This document shows, one piece after another, positions 44,834-58,836 of a stretch of 64,000 nucleotides of DNA. Under the pieces are notes generated by a model that had not been told where the DNA came from, did not search any database, and saw nothing but the letters and a program-made list of their open reading frames with translations. The stretch is from Epinephelus fuscoguttatus (taxonomy: Eukaryota; Chordata; Actinopteri; Perciformes; Serranidae): contig NC_064775.1 in assembly GCF_011397635.1 (NCBI RefSeq), positions 17,652,954 through 17,716,953 of the forward strand. Direction: 5' to 3'. Within the stretch, counting starts at the first letter, position 1, and each line of letters begins with the position of its first letter. Position numbers and translations under genes: made by a program.

Positions 44834-47800
44834 CAAATGAAATGGTCAACATTGTCAAATTGACATTTAAGGTGTGTTGATTGATTCACAACATCAACTC
44901 ATGCACTGAGTAACATGCAAGAAACAATTCCACCTTAAATGTTGCCGGTACCTGCCAGTAGCTTTTGAGCAGCACAGTGAATTAAATGATTTTTTCCTCA
45001 GTCTATAGCTGCTAACTGTTAACTAGTAAAGATGACAAGGCAACAAAACATCCTCTCATTTTATAGCTATAGTTGACTTATGTATGTAAACTTGCCACTG
45101 TAAGAATTTTCGAAACAAGTTGCAACCTAATGGGCCTTATCCACTGTAACTCTTGGCCACGCTGAGTCAAGCCAGGCCGTGCCAATATGCATTTCCATTG
45201 TCAGTTTAGATGCTCTGTGCCACGCCGAGGTGTGCCAGAGATGGACCTTCTCTGCACTGGGCTGATAGCCCAAACTAAACCAAGCCAAGCCAAGCCAGCC
45301 CATGACTGTCAAAAAGAGGTATGGCTCGGTGGTGCATGCATGCTTGCAAGTTATAGGTGCGCTGTGGGGCTTAAAGAAATAGCACTACACCCTTGTAAAT
45401 GCATCATCTATAAGGATAATCTGTATATTAATTATTAGAAAAATAAATAAATGAAAGTGAGATGCTGTTAAAAATGTCATATTATCGTTTAAAGATGAAC
45501 ATTAAGTAATGAGTAATGATAGTTTATGACAGAATTTATTCAACCCTGTCCGTAAAAATGAAGGACAACAAGAAAGTGCAACTTCTGGACTCAGTGTAGA
45601 CGACCTGTTTTAGGTATTCTGTCCCCCAAGCCCCTTATGAACCCCAGACGGCACTTGGAGAAAGAAGAGAGGCGTGCGCAGAATTGAAAGACAGAGGGAT
45701 TGACAAGAGGGATGGCAGGATGAATGGCAGGGAGGAAGGGGTGAAGTGCAAAGGTAAATAGATGAAGGAGGGAAGAATGGGCAAACAGGAGAGGATGGGT
45801 TAACCAGGTATAAGTAGGCTTGACAGGTGATTAGAGGTGTGATTGAGACACTGTCCTGGTCCTTGACCTAGTTAACTTATTTTTTTTCTTCTTTTTAGCT
45901 GAAGGTGATGTTGAAACTAGATCTGTACAGTATAAGCTACAGTATTCAGTCTTCCATGCCTTTTGCTGTTTTTCGCTGGTTCTCACTTGAACCCATTTTC
46001 ATGTTCAGAAAAGCTGTCTGCATTCTTGGGATACTGCTGAAAGAGACTGTTGTGGTTTAGGCATGGATCCATTCACTGATGTTAACAGTCTGATCAGGTA
46101 GATTTAGGTTTCTGGGTCACAGCAGACTGTCTTCTCTGTTGCATTTGTCTCTAGTATAAAGCACATAAAGTTACACAGTCAACTTGAACAAACTGTCTTT
46201 GCTCTTTTTTCCACTTACATAAAGTTAGACGACTTACAAGAAACATTAAAAAAGAAAAGTCAAACTTCAAGCAGCAGTGACCAAGATATATTCAAATCTA
46301 TCTCTGCTTGTGCAAATTTATCTCTATGTTTTTGTCAAGCACTCAAAAACTCTGGATCCTACATTTCCCTTAATACAGCTAATAGCATATTTTCATTAGA
46401 CCCTCCATGTTGGATAAATGCCGATGTCTTTTACACTTCACGCAGCCTGTAAGGCAGGCTTACTGCTGTAAATCCTCCCTCCAGAGCCACAAAAGTGTTG
46501 TACAATTGTTTTCACAGGCTGAGTGTACTCCTCGAGTTCCTCTTTAAATATACAATAACAAGCCTCTGTGATGATGCACTTATAAACAGGATGATACATG
46601 GACTAAAATGGCTTACACGTCAAATAGGAAGTGATATTTGTACTTCAAACGTTACATTAGCTAGTGAGCAAATTAGACGTGGTTAGAGAATTCAACGCAT
46701 TGTTTTTGGCAGCTGTATGAAGCCTGTGTACATCTGATTTTTTTATAAGTCTCAGTCATTGCAGCACTGGGTGCACAGGGACAAGCCTGATTTCCACACC
46801 CACAATTCCCCATAAATGGATGTAGAAATGCCCTTAAACATTTGTTTGCATATTGACATTTGTGGCCCTCCACCATTCATTAGACCTGTCAATGAGAGGT
46901 ACGGTAAAGAAGGTGCAATTTCATCGACTGTGTCAATAATGATACAGTATTATCACAGTGACATTTGCCATGGATGCTCGTGATTCGTTCACAAAGTTTC
47001 ATGCGACAAATCAATCAAAGTCATCAAATAAAATTAAAACACTGCTTCATTACCAGGCCGCTAGCAGTGCCCCATGGGCTAACGTTCGCAACCTGTCCTA
47101 CCCCACTAGTCTGCACTGAGATTAGAGAAGCGGCAACAAGTGCATCAACTTCACTGCTAGATAAATGTTGTGCATCATATGTCATCACAGGAGGAGAATA
47201 TGACATGGTACTGTGTCAAAATGCAGGACTGCTTTGCACAAATCAGTCATAAAAATGTAATGTTAGCTAGCTAGTTAGCTACTGAGAAATCAGCATGCTA
47301 CTAGCGATTTTTTTGTCACGCCTGTTATAAAGAAAAGATTGCTTGTGCAGCCATCTTGCCGATGATTTCTTATAACATTCAGGCAGTGTGCCTCTGAAAA
47401 AACTCAGTCTGGAGGACCATGTAGCCCTAACAGTTGGCCCTAACCATCTATCCTAATAAGAATCAGGACACTCTACCCCTAGACGTGAATGCACAAAATG
47501 AAAGGTTAATAGCTGAGCGGTAGGGGCAAGAGGTGTATTGGGATTGAGCTCGAATCAATCAGATGACAAATCATCAGGTCAATCAAATAAATCACTGAAA
47601 TGTACTTTTCCTGTTGAGGAAAGCTGTTCAGATGTAATCATTTGTTAGAGATGTTGTTCGCCGACAGCGTGGACCCCCAACATTAATGCCAGAGGGTCCA
47701 TCACATCACCTGAAAGACATCTATTAAGAAGAGTGACAGGTTGACAGACAGAGTTCAGTCCTACAGTGCATGACAGTCAGCTCTAATAAAACATGAAGTC

Positions 47801-50800
47801 TTGACACGCTTAAAAACTGATCCATAATCACATTCATATTTAGATGCCAAAGAATCTGACACATGCAGAGCATGGGTATGAATACTGGTTTTCATGTATT
47901 TGTTTAGTCACACAGTCTGAATTTTATTTTAATGTATTCAAGGCGACAGTGTTATTTTCACCTCCAGCTCCAAGGTTTATGAGCTGTCTGAAATAGATCC
48001 ACCTCACTTCGCCCAGTGTCCCTGTAGCTGTTCTATTGTGCCATAATGCATGTGCAGTTGTAGCATATCCTTAATTCTGTATTACAACATGTCTGCCTCA
48101 TGCTAGAGTTTCAAAACTCCCCGTAGTCCAGGCAGAATGACCCACAGAGGACAGCAAAGGTTGTTCAGTTTCTGTGTAGCAGTGTGTTTAATCTCCTGCT
48201 ATAACTGGGGGGGGGGGGTCTGTGAAAGGGGGTGCAAAGGAAAGTACAGTACAACTGAAGGGGTTGTACTATGCAAGACTCGAAATAGACTGCTGGTACT
48301 GGCAGTCAAAGTTAGGGAGCGCTGGGGGAAGACAGGGAGAGGGCAAAAAAGACATGGGCTAAGGTAGAAAAAAGTTTTAAGGTCCAGCAGCCATCTTGAG
48401 ACGGCACATCTTTGCCTCACCAATTTCTCATTTCATGCTGCAGAGGAAGCCATTATAAAAAAAAAAAAAAATTGCAGAGAAGATGAAACTAGGTCTGTTG
48501 GAGTCATTTTGAGGAAGTTCCCTTGTTTATAAGTGGTGTGTCTCAATGGAAAAGACCTGTTGGAAGATTTGTACACGGACGAGAAGTTCTTTTGGGCCGA
48601 AGTAGCCTTCAGTTGTTTTTTAAAGGAGCATACAAAGGAAGACGAGTGCTATGTTGCGGAAAGAGCTGCTTGATGCACGGAAAGCCTTGAGGAGTGCTAG
48701 AGAAGGTGTGAGTGGGCCGAGAAGCAAGAAACAGAGAGGTGAGTGGGAGCTGGTGTCAGTATAAAATATGTACTATGACAGCAAGAAATGGTTTGTTGGG
48801 GATCCTTTAGCAGGTTGAAGTAAGAGAAGGATCGCACTGTAGCAGGGAATTGATAAAATGCATACTCAACTAAGCGGAACAGCTGTAATGGAAATGAAAA
48901 CAAGGTAATACACTTGAGGCCGCTATTGCTGCTGCTTAATTGGATTCAGTTTGTGTCTCTTCTATGCCTGGCATTGTTGTACAAAGCCCCAGCTGTACAT
49001 GGATAATGCTTTTTACTGCCAGCTGGACTTTAAGGTTTAACAATCGTGTTTGTATGAGTGTGAATATGGATATGTCTGCCCATAGACACTCAAGTTATCT
49101 GTTGTATTCTCTCAAAATTTCATGTATAAAATACTTAAACATGGGAGTGGCAGTGACATTTTAGGTTTCAAGATACAGAGGAGCTAGCTGAGGATTAGCA
49201 GGTACAATTTTGTTTTTCCAGAAAAGAGTAAATCTTGTGTACTTGTGTAAATGAGGAAACTGCAGATATTGAAGTCTCACTCCATGATTCAGACGTAAAC
49301 AAAGGGGTCATCCCACTCCCAACGTCCAGAGAACAAGATTTGAAATCAGACTCCCAAAACTAATTTACAGGTGCCATGTTTAACAGAATGAAATCAAGAT
49401 GTTTTGTAATGTGAAACTGCATTCTGCACTCTTAGGGCATCTTTACCCGCCTGAAAAATTACGAGGTCAGGCGCTCAGGTGAACTTTCAACAGCACATAG
49501 GCAGGTTGCGCCTGAGGTTGCTAAGCTACCATTATCAACACTGAATCATAGCCTACTTACCAGAAGTCCTGAGTGCAGAGCTGATCATCTTCCAGGCGTT
49601 GATTTGTAGTATGACAATATTTTAGCCCTTGACTAAAATGATTGCCTTCTCCAAATTTACCACAAACTGATATTTACAGAAGAACGGAGAGATATCTGCT
49701 GGCTGTAATTGGTTGTTCTTTGTCACATGACACCTTGAGCACACTACTGCATTCCAAAAGTTGAACTCTTTTAATCTCGGAGCCCGGCTGTTGCACTCTG
49801 AAAAATTGGTGCTTGGTAGCACTTATGCGCTGCAGCAGCGTCGCTCTGGCTTTTGAGCGTGGATTTAAGGGTGCAAAAAACACAGTATGTGTACGGCTCC
49901 TTATATATGCAAATATGCAAGATGCCTGAAATTTATGTGGTACAAATTGGAACTTGCTATATATTTAAATGTTCAGATGTGAAATTCAGAGCATTAATAC
50001 AGCAGCAAACCACTCTCTGCTGTGTAAAGATTTAGTGGAGTAATGGCATGCTCAGCAGAGAATGATTTCACGCCACCTCTGTGTGTGTTGTAATTGGAGC
50101 TTCTCTGTAGTTTGTTGTGGTAAGTCGGTCCGGCCACGTGTACGTTAGCACTTGTGTGAATCCCACTGGCTAGCTTGTTGCAGCTGCTTTGCACAATGCA
50201 GTTAAAGCACCCACCATCTAGTTCCCCCGGTTAACAATATAAGCTCTGTCAGCACTGTTGCCATTGTTTAGTGCTGTTTATGTAGTTAAAGCCAAAAGCT
50301 GCAAGCTACTGGTTAAGCCACCTCCATGTTGAGTCCTGTGTCCAGACATCTCAAATGGTCTGAACTTTGTTTAGAGCCCCTTTAAGAGTTTTATATTCTG
50401 TATATGTCCTGCAGATGAACTCTATACCCTTTTGTCTGCTCACTCAGTGTTTGTTATGGATCACACAGCAGGCATTCCTGCTCTCACAGTTTCTTATCGA
50501 CCCAGTCTTCTTGTCTGGATTGCAATCTGCTTACATCGGCATACTGGAGCGGAGAGGATCTATAGCTGCTTGATGATTTCACATTCTCTAAATATTATGT
50601 TAAAGTGGATTAAGGATACAGTACAATTAATTAGTTGCTCGATTCTCATGAGGCAGCTGAGGCAATATGTGAGGGTAAAGTCAGCACCGTATCTCTGGTG
50701 TTTGATCTGGCAAAGGCTGTGTTTGTGTTCCATCCCGCTGTTACACAGTCATTCACAGGAACCGTCAGGGATTTGGTGAGGATTAGGTGGTAGGATTGGG

Positions 50801-51350
50801 TTACAGTGTGACTGTCAACATTGGCCGCTGTCATATGTGAGTTCCAAACCACCCCACCACCATATGAACTGAACCGACATAGCACTCACATTTGCTTCTG
50901 AAGGGTTTTGAGCAGCAAATACAGAGACATCAGTTTTATTACAATTTTTCTCCTTTGTTTGGATGAATTGCTGCCAAATGGTGGTGTCAGTTGTCTACTT
51001 GCTGTGTGCTTTGGTCTGGAATCACAAATGTAGTGTGCAGGATCGTAACTTCAAATGCATTCACATAACATTTCAGATTAACTTCACACATTTCTCTTTT
51101 AATGCAACTCTCACATCCAAAGCAAGATTCAACACAAGTGCTGGCAGCGAGTACAGAAACTACCTGGGAGTGTTTATGATGTGAATGAAAATCTATGGCC
51201 TGATTTACAGCCAAGATTTTTTTTTGGATGTGGTTTTGTTGATTGTGTGAAGCATTACAAGAACACAGGAGAATTTTGAGCATGGATTTGTGTTTTGTCC
51301 CTAATGTTATAATATTTGCCTTTCTTTTCCAACAATATATGTGATCAATG
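44834..51350. other. Presumed speg intron, middle part
   Basis: No exon was recognised. 45130-45310 has GCCAAGCC-type repeats with imperfect inverted halves. A poly-G run is at 48207-48219. Confidence 0.35.
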
Positions 51351-51357
51351 GAGGAAC

Positions 51358-52235
51358 ACTGTATAACACATATTCCATTTTTAAGGGTGTGGAATAAAGG
51401 CTGTTTTGTAGCCTAAAAGTATAGCATCATTACACATAGGATTACTCTGCGAAATCACCCTAAATCAAAAAAACATTTTGTTCCTCTTACCACTTGAGCT
51501 ATTTATTAGTCTAGATGGTTTTGGTATATGTTGCCAAGGGTTAGAGATATCGGCCATAGGGACGTCTATGAGTACACCCAAACTACTCTCACCAACCATG
51601 TCACCGTGGAGAAGGAAGGGTGCATCTACTCGTGAATGTGAGGCTCGTGACAGCGGGAGATGACAACATTAATGGCGTCCTCCTTGGCTGAGCTGTACCA
51701 TTAGCTAGCTCAGTGGTGCTAGGTGAGCTAGCAGTAGATGCACGCTTCCTTCTGTGCAGTGATACAGTTGGCAGAACAGTGGATCACTGTATAACACATC
51801 ATTTTAAGACTTTAGTGTGTTAAATATTAAATTTTTAAGGGTGTAGAATAAAGACTGTCTTGTAGCCTGAAAGTATAGCATCATTAGACACTAATATCAC
51901 CAGATGGACTTGGGATTACTCCGCAAAATCACCCCCACATCAAAAATAGATATTGTTCCTATTACCTCTTGTGCTGTTTATTAGTCTCTATGATTTTGGT
52001 TTATGTTTCTAAGGATTAGAGATATTGGCCGTAGGCATGTCTGCAAGCTACACCTGCCAACCATATCACCGTAAAGAAGGAAGAGTGCATCTACTCAGGG
52101 ACAAGAGGCTCCTGACAGCAGGCTATGGCAGTATTAATGGAATTCTCTTCGCCTGAGCTGTAATGTTAGTTAGCAGTAGATGCACGCTTCCTTCTGTGGC
52201 GATACATTTGGCAGGTGTAGCTTGGTAGAAAGAAA
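51358..52235. repeat. Tandem duplication, two units of about 427 bp
   Basis: CACTGTATAACACAT begins both units (51358 and 51785), and many blocks follow in the same order. Each unit also holds an inverted pair, GTGCATCTACTC and GTAGATGCAC, flanked by GGAAG and CTTCC. Confidence 0.8.
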
Positions 52236-52469
52236 ATAGTTCTTACATGAAACTGCTCACAACAAGGTCTGTGGATTATCTTTGATAAATGGGTCATGAT
52301 TTCTGCAAAGAGACATTTTTTTTGAGCACTGCAAGCCAAGTGCCATCTAGTTCCATTATATTGGAGAGAAGGCAGACATCTCTATGGCTGATATCTCCAA
52401 CAATCAGCAACTCACAGCAAAATAATCTAGACTGAAACACAGCACTATATGTAAGGGGAAAAATATGTA

Positions 52470-54099
52470 CAGTACAGGCCAAAAGTTTGGACACACTCTC
52501 TCATTAAATGCGTTTTCTTTATTTTCATGACTATTTACATTGTAGATTCTCACTGAAGGCATCAAAACTATGAATGAACACATGTGGAGTTATGTACTTA
52601 ACAAAAAAAGGTGAAATAACTGAAAACATGTTTTATATTGTAGTTTCTTCAAAATAGCCACCCTTTGCTCTGATTACTGCTTTGCACACTCTTGGCATTC
52701 TCTCGATGAGCTTCAAGAGGTAGTCACCTGAAATGGTTTCCACTTCACAGGTGTGCCTTATCAGGGTTAATTAGTGGAATTTCTTGCTTTATCAATGGGG
52801 TTGGGACCATCAGTTGTGTTGTGCAGAAGTCAGGTTAATACACAGCCGACAGCCCTATTGGACAACTGTTAAAATTCATATTATGGCAAGAACCAATCAG
52901 CTAACTAAAGAAAAACGAGTGGCCATCATTACTTTAAGAAATGAAGGTCAGTCAGTCCGGAAAATTGCAAAAACTTTAAATGTGTCCCCAAGTGGAGTCG
53001 CAAAAACCATCAAGCGCTACAACGAAACTGGCACACATGAGGACCGACCCAGGAAAGGAAGACCAAGAGTCACCTCTGCTTCTGAGGATAAGTTCATCCG
53101 AATCACCAGCCTCAGAAATCGCAAGTTAACAGCAGCTCAGATCAGAGACCAGATGAATGCCACACAGAGTTCTAGCAGAAGACCCATCTCTAGAACAACT
53201 GTTAAGAGGAGACTGCGCGAATCAGGCCTTAATGGTCAAATAGCTGCTAGGAAACCACTGCTAAAGGAGAGGCAACAAGCAGAAGAGATTTGTTTGGGCC
53301 AAGAAACACAAGGAATGGACATTAGACCAGTGGAAATCTGTGCTTTGGTCTGATGAGTCCAAATTTGAGATCTTTGGTTCCAACCGCCGTGTCTTTGTGA
53401 GACGCAGAAAAGGTGAACGGATGGATTCCACATGCCTGGTTCCCACTGTGAAGCATGGAGGAGGAGGTGTGATGGTGTGGGGGTGTTTTGCTGGTGACAC
53501 TGTTGGGGATTTATTCAAAATTGAAGGCACGCTGAACCAGCATGGCTACCACAGCATCCTGCAGCGACATGCCATCCCATCCGGTTTGCGTTTAGTTGGA
53601 CAATCATTTATTTTTCAACAGGACAATGACCCCAAACACACCTCCAGGCTGTGTAAGGGCTATTTGACCAAGAAGGAGAGTGATGGAGTGCTGCGGCAGA
53701 TGACCTGGCCTCCACAGTCACCGGACCTGAACCCAGTCGAGATGGTTTGGGGTGAGCTGGACCGCAGAGTGAAGGCAAAGGGGCCAACAAGTGCTAAACG
53801 CCTCTGGGAACTCCTTCAAGACTGTTGGAAAACCATTTCAGGTGACTACCTCTTGAAGCTCATCGAGAGAATGCCAAGAGTGTGCAAAGCAGTAATCAGA
53901 GCAAAGGGTGGCTATTTTGAAGAAACTACAATATAAAACATGTTTTCAGTTATTTCACCTTTTTTTGTTAAGTACATAACTCCACATGTGTTTATTCATA
54001 GTTTTGATGCCTTCAGTGAGAATCTACAATGTAAATAGTCATGAAAATAAAGAAAACGCATTGAATGAGAAGGTGTGTCCAAACTTTTGGCCTGTATTG
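52470..54099 (+). mobile_element. Nearly intact Tc1 transposon with about 270-bp inverted ends
   Basis: The left end CAGTACAGGCCAAAAGTTTG from 52470 and right end ending at 54099 are inverted copies over about 270 bp with very few differences. TA flanks both sides (52468-52469, 54100-54101). The right arm includes the last codons of the transposase, so the left arm carries an antisense copy of them. It lies in the presumed speg first intron. Confidence 0.9.
52883..53936 (+). pseudogene. Tc1 transposase with one frameshift
   Basis: ATG at 52883 opens MARTNQLTKEKRVAIITLRN with two helix-turn-helix segments (SVRKIAKTLNVSPSGVAKTI and SRTTVKRRLRESGL) and GRPRV linker. After PLLKE (about 53266-53270) one base too many shifts the frame. 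The other frame continues RFVWAKKHKEWTLDQW, LWSDESKFEIFG (first D), FIFQQDNDPKHTS (second D) and SPDLNPVEMVWGELDRRV (E), ending at 53936. All three catalytic residues and both DNA-binding parts are present, so only the frameshift breaks it. Confidence 0.85.
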
Positions 54100-54101
54100 T
54101 A

Positions 54102-57100
54102 TTTTGAAGTGAACTGTCCCTTTAAGCTAAGGCAGTGACTAATATAGTGCGGCATTAATACAAATGATTTGGTTGTTGGGGAAGCTGGTTTTCCACATTG
54201 TTTGTACATTTATATATGACTGCATGTTGTTTGTGAGTAAGTTGTTCTTGGAGGATTCTTCAGAGGAGCACCCCACTGTTTCACAGTCCAGTTCTTTCCC
54301 ATACAGATGACTGGTTACAAATGTAAAGTCGGCACATGATATGGTAGGTCTGGCTTGATATGACAAGTCTGGACTGAAAAACAGAAAGTGTGATCAAAGG
54401 GTGATGTAACAGCAGCAGAATCTGTTTTCTGTTGCAGAGAGATTATGCCAGACTTGCTGCTGATAAAGCTGCATGCCTGGAAGGCATCCATCGTGGCTGC
54501 TCCACAGAAAGCAGCCTCTGTCACAAAATCAATGGGTTTCCGTGAAGTCTGCTTACTCCATTGTTGTTTTAAACTAATTAAACTACAGCAAGCTCAGAAT
54601 TTCACCTGTCCCGAAATGTTTTTAGCGCTCATTTAGCGTCTCATGATTTCTCTATTTGTGTTGAGATCGCAGAAGCTGACTTTGTCAGATTTTCAGCAGG
54701 CTGAGTCAACAGAGACATTTAAATCAGACTCATAGAAAGAAATGCATGTGTTTTGTTTGCACAGGCATGTCGGAGGTCAATCATGAGTCTGTGTTTACTG
54801 CAGATTTAGGCAGTGCAGAGGACAATTTGGCCTTCTGAGCCATCAAACAAAACCAGATTCAGAGAAAGATAAAAGACATCCACGAATAAAATCTAATTAT
54901 CTTTTCTCAATGGCTGATATTTGCTGATATCCCAGCCAGAGATTGGTTGAAGCTGAGTCGTCGTGGCTTTTAGTGAGCATAAAAAAAAACAACCTCATGA
55001 GAGATTTTTCCAAGCAAATGGAAGCTTTACCACCGTATCTGCCCTCTCATTGGATGACGGTCATGGAATCTTCTGTTATGATGGGCTTATTGATCCGGGG
55101 GCGTTTGAACTGTTACTTGGGGGTGTATCCCATATCACGCATAAAGCATTGGTATCGATTGCTGCACTTTCTGCTGGACCGAATGCCTCTCACTGGTGAT
55201 GGATGGAGGAGGAGTGCGAGGCGGGCGGGGGTGAGGAGAGGGAGGTTTGTTAAAATAACAATTGGAAACTGCAATCCACCACATCTAGGTTTGTCTTTAG
55301 AGAACAAGGATGACTATGTAAATTTAGATCTAGTTTGAGATACTGTCAAGATGAGAAATACAACTTGTAGCTGGGTGATAATGATCAAATAAAAAGGGAA
55401 AGAGGAGAAAGAGATAATGACCATATTCCAAATCATTCAGTGAGCGACTCCCGATTCACGGCAAGAGTAAATCTCACATATTGATTCTGTGATTACAAGG
55501 CCATAAACAGTAACATGCCTCACTTAACAATGCTAAAAAGCACATTGTTCAGCGGAGCAAGTCAGCAGTCAGGGATAGAGAAGCTTTGCTGAAATGTGGA
55601 CGAGGATTCTGGGCAGTTAGCTGCAGAGTGAGATCTGGGTCTGCCCGTAATTATTTTTAGATTCATTTGATGGAGGAGGTGTGGGGAGCACAGATGTGTC
55701 TGAAAGGACAATTAACGTGTGTCAGAGTGTGTTTTAGAGATGGAGGGAGACAGTTTTGAAGGAGGAGGTAGATGGATGGTGGGAAGCAGTTACGTATTCT
55801 CATCACGTTTGCTCAACAAATCAGACATCCTGGAGGAGAGTATTTTATAATATTCTCTTTGTCTGATTTATACAGGCCTCTATGTGAAAAAGGATATCAG
55901 TATTATATCAATAATGCTTTAGTGAGATAAAAATACTGTATGTAACTTCATAAGGTGACAATACATACCTATTTGTACCAGTTTCTAGCAGTGACATGGC
56001 ATATATCTTTGTTTACTGTTGTCATCAAGACAAAATGACGTTCTGAGGCACTGGAAAATGAGCATTTTGCCATATTTTTCATCATTTAATAGTACGGATG
56101 TCACAAGAACCAACCCTTTGGTACCAAGGCATTGCCATAAATCTGAAAACGTGATAGTACTTGTTATTTTTCTTGCACCATCAGCACCATTGATGTAATC
56201 GGGGCTTTTCACACTGTGCATTCCAGGAGCGAGAAAAAACAAAGGGAGCAGAGACCTACATCTACTTTTCGCAGTTGAGTTGCAAAAGTCCCTGTAGTGT
56301 CCAGTATTGTTCCAACAACAAGCCAGTGCATCCTTTCCATCAGATGATGGATTGCTAGCTCACTGGGTTAGGATCTGATCAGAAGAGACGAGGGTGCCAC
56401 ATTCAAAATTCTTTGTAAGCTATGTCTGCAGTCTTAATTTCATAAGGAGGATGTCTACTCAACCCCGAAAGTCTTACGATGACTTTAAAATCAGGCTGTT
56501 CTGTCAGGTTTGTCTGGAACAACTGGGGAAGAAGCCAAAAACATCAGTGGACAGATGAGAGGGCCATTGAGCAACTTGATATCAGGTGCGGGTGTCAGGG
56601 GGATGTTGTCTCTGCAGGTGCAGGTATTGTCCCATGCCCTGACCATAACTACTGTAAAAATTCAATTAATAGCCCAGGCTATTTGCTTAAATCACTGAAA
56701 TCAACAGGCCTATATTTGGGACAGGCCTTTAATTCATTCTCTCCTCACAAAACTGTGGCTCAGCAAAGATGGGAAATACAAACCAGTATGAATATTACTT
56801 CTTACTGTGACATCAGTCATCATAGTTTCGTCTATGTTCTTACCGACTGGCAAGTAGACAGAGGTCAGACTCCACTGCCTTTGCCTGCTTCTGCTCTTGG
56901 AAGGCACAGCGTGAAAAGCCTCTATTCTTCCAGACCTGACTGGACACCATATATGCCTACAAGTGTTCTAGTCTGCTGTTAAATGCCAAAGACGCCAACA
57001 ACACGTGGAAGATGGCAACAAGTCCAGCTGCAGCGACAGCTCTGTCTTCACTTGACGAAATGTCGAAAGCGTTTATTTCCTGAGGCCTGTGTGTTTTTTT

Positions 57101-57231
57101 ACATTTTTTGTAATGGGAAGTGTGTGAATTTACACTATGATACAAACATGATGATACAACTGGTTGCTGAGAGCATTCAACTTTAGGTCAAATGCTGTGC
57201 TCCTCACTCAGCATCAATATACCTATATATA
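54102..57231. other. Presumed speg intron, third part
   Basis: Several chance frames of 60-170 codons are present, none resembling a known domain. No repeat with recognisable ends was found. Confidence 0.35.
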
Positions 57232-57239
57232 CTGTAGGT

Positions 57240-57530
57240 CAGTGGTTCCCAGCTGATGGGTTGTGGTCCAAAAGTGGGTCGTGGGTCCATTCTGAATGGA
57301 CCGCAAGTGACTTCTGAAATTTTAAGTATAGTGAATTTCTTTTATTTTGAAGTGCTGTTTCCTGCTGTAGTGTGAATGAATAACAGAAAGCTACTTGACA
57401 GAGACAGCAAACTAGCGCGATGACATGGCCAAACACAAGTACAACACTGAATGTATTAAACTGTGTGGACATGGAACTGATGACTAAGGAGAAATCTGGA
57501 CCCTGTGGCTGGACCAGTTGGGAACCAGTG
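57240..57530. mobile_element. hAT MITE with perfect 8-bp target duplication
   Basis: It starts CAGTGGTTCCCAGCTGATGG and ends AGTTGGGAACCAGTG, inverted ends. The flanks are CTGTAGGT at 57232-57239 and again at 57531-57538. It is 291 bp, non-coding, and a shorter relative lies at 25504. Confidence 0.9.
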
Positions 57531-58803
57531 CTGTAGGTTATATATTGATATATGTTCTCATGAACCCATAAAGACGAGGACTGTTGGAAGCAGATCATCA
57601 GGGACAGATAGTAAAATTTAATGTAGGTATTGAGAAACGTGGAATTTTACTGGTATCGACTACTTTTCGGTATCGTGACATGCCTATTTAATAGACTAAA
57701 TGATTTATTTATAGCAAAGGTGTTTATTATGGCTGCTGCTTGCTGTGTACCTGAAGCACATGCATCGTGCTGTCATCCAGTAGATGGAACATATTTGCTC
57801 TTCCAGTCCAAACAGCCCTCGGCTGCTCGAGGCTGTGGTAACCTTGACCCTATCACTGGTTAAAGCTAACAGACATGGAATAGAGATAAATAATTGATGG
57901 CTCAAGGGGTTTGCTGAGGGCTGCTACCTTCCTTAGAGAGGAAAACAAAGAAAACAGGAGAGTGGACTGAGAGGCAGAGGGCATAAAAATGATGTCTGGA
58001 TTTGTTTATGTTTGTTTTCAGGAGAGTTGCTCTAAGAAAGCAGATATATTTCACTCACCCTTCCCCCCCTCTTTAGCCATTTCAGTCCCTTTATCATAGC
58101 ATCTGTGCCTCTTCCTCCAGCTTCTCTGCTTTGTCTCCTCTCTCGTGAATCTTTTCCCCACCAACCTCTCTTGCTCTCGCCTCCACTCTCTGCTCTCTAT
58201 CTCTTCTTTCTGGCTATTTCTTTGCCTCATTCTTTCTCTTTGTCCGATCATCTTACACTCCTGCTTTTCAAAAGATATGCTCTGTTGAAGCCAGTTATTT
58301 TCTTCCTCATTTTTTTCTTCTTCCTCCTCCTCCTCCTCTTATTCACCACTCTCATCACTGCAATCAAGACCAACACACCCCTTCTGCTCAGACTTCCAAC
58401 CCCCACCTCCTCTTGTACAGAGTGTGTTCTCGATTGAGGCAGAGCGGGCAGAGGGGGGGAGTTGGACAAACCAGCTGAGAATTGCCCCTCTAAAGGCAAC
58501 GTCTACGTCAGAGAGGGACGCTGTTCACATCAGCGGATACACACTCAGACACAAAGACACCTGGCTCCAGCTTATTTGCATCCTCTCTCTCTTTCTCCCC
58601 GTCTTGCCGCCAGACTGGAGCGTAAACACACCCACGCACAAAAGGCAGCTGAATCCCGTTTTGAATCTTGATTTTTTTTGTGTGTGTATGTGTGTATTGT
58701 TGTTGTTGATGCCACACCCTGGGCTTTTTCGGGTTGTAGGGATGTTTTTGTGAGCTTATGCCACAGGTAATCGCACGCTTGATAGGAAGCACTACTTAAA
58801 GAG

Positions 58804-58836
58804 ATGAAGAAAATCTGGTCCAAGAAGAGATTTCAG
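58804..58836 (+). CDS. Candidate short leader coding exon (11 residues)
   Basis: ATG preceded by AAGAG opens MKKIWSKKRFQ and stops at a perfect CAG|GTGAGT donor, phase 0. The 700 bases upstream have a long pyrimidine tract and an ATTTGCAT octamer, and several upstream ATGs such as one opening M-F-L-stop at 58740. The basic N-terminus and donor suggest an alternative first exon, possibly of speg, whose intron it would lie in. No homologue is firmly recognised and no following exon is visible, so this is a suggestion. Confidence 0.4.

Noticed and set aside
54943..55338. 131-codon frame
   Set aside because: No domain, no splice support and a mixed composition; probably chance.
56479..56982. 167-codon frame
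   Set aside because: No recognisable family and no supporting structure; related fragments were not identified. Most likely chance.
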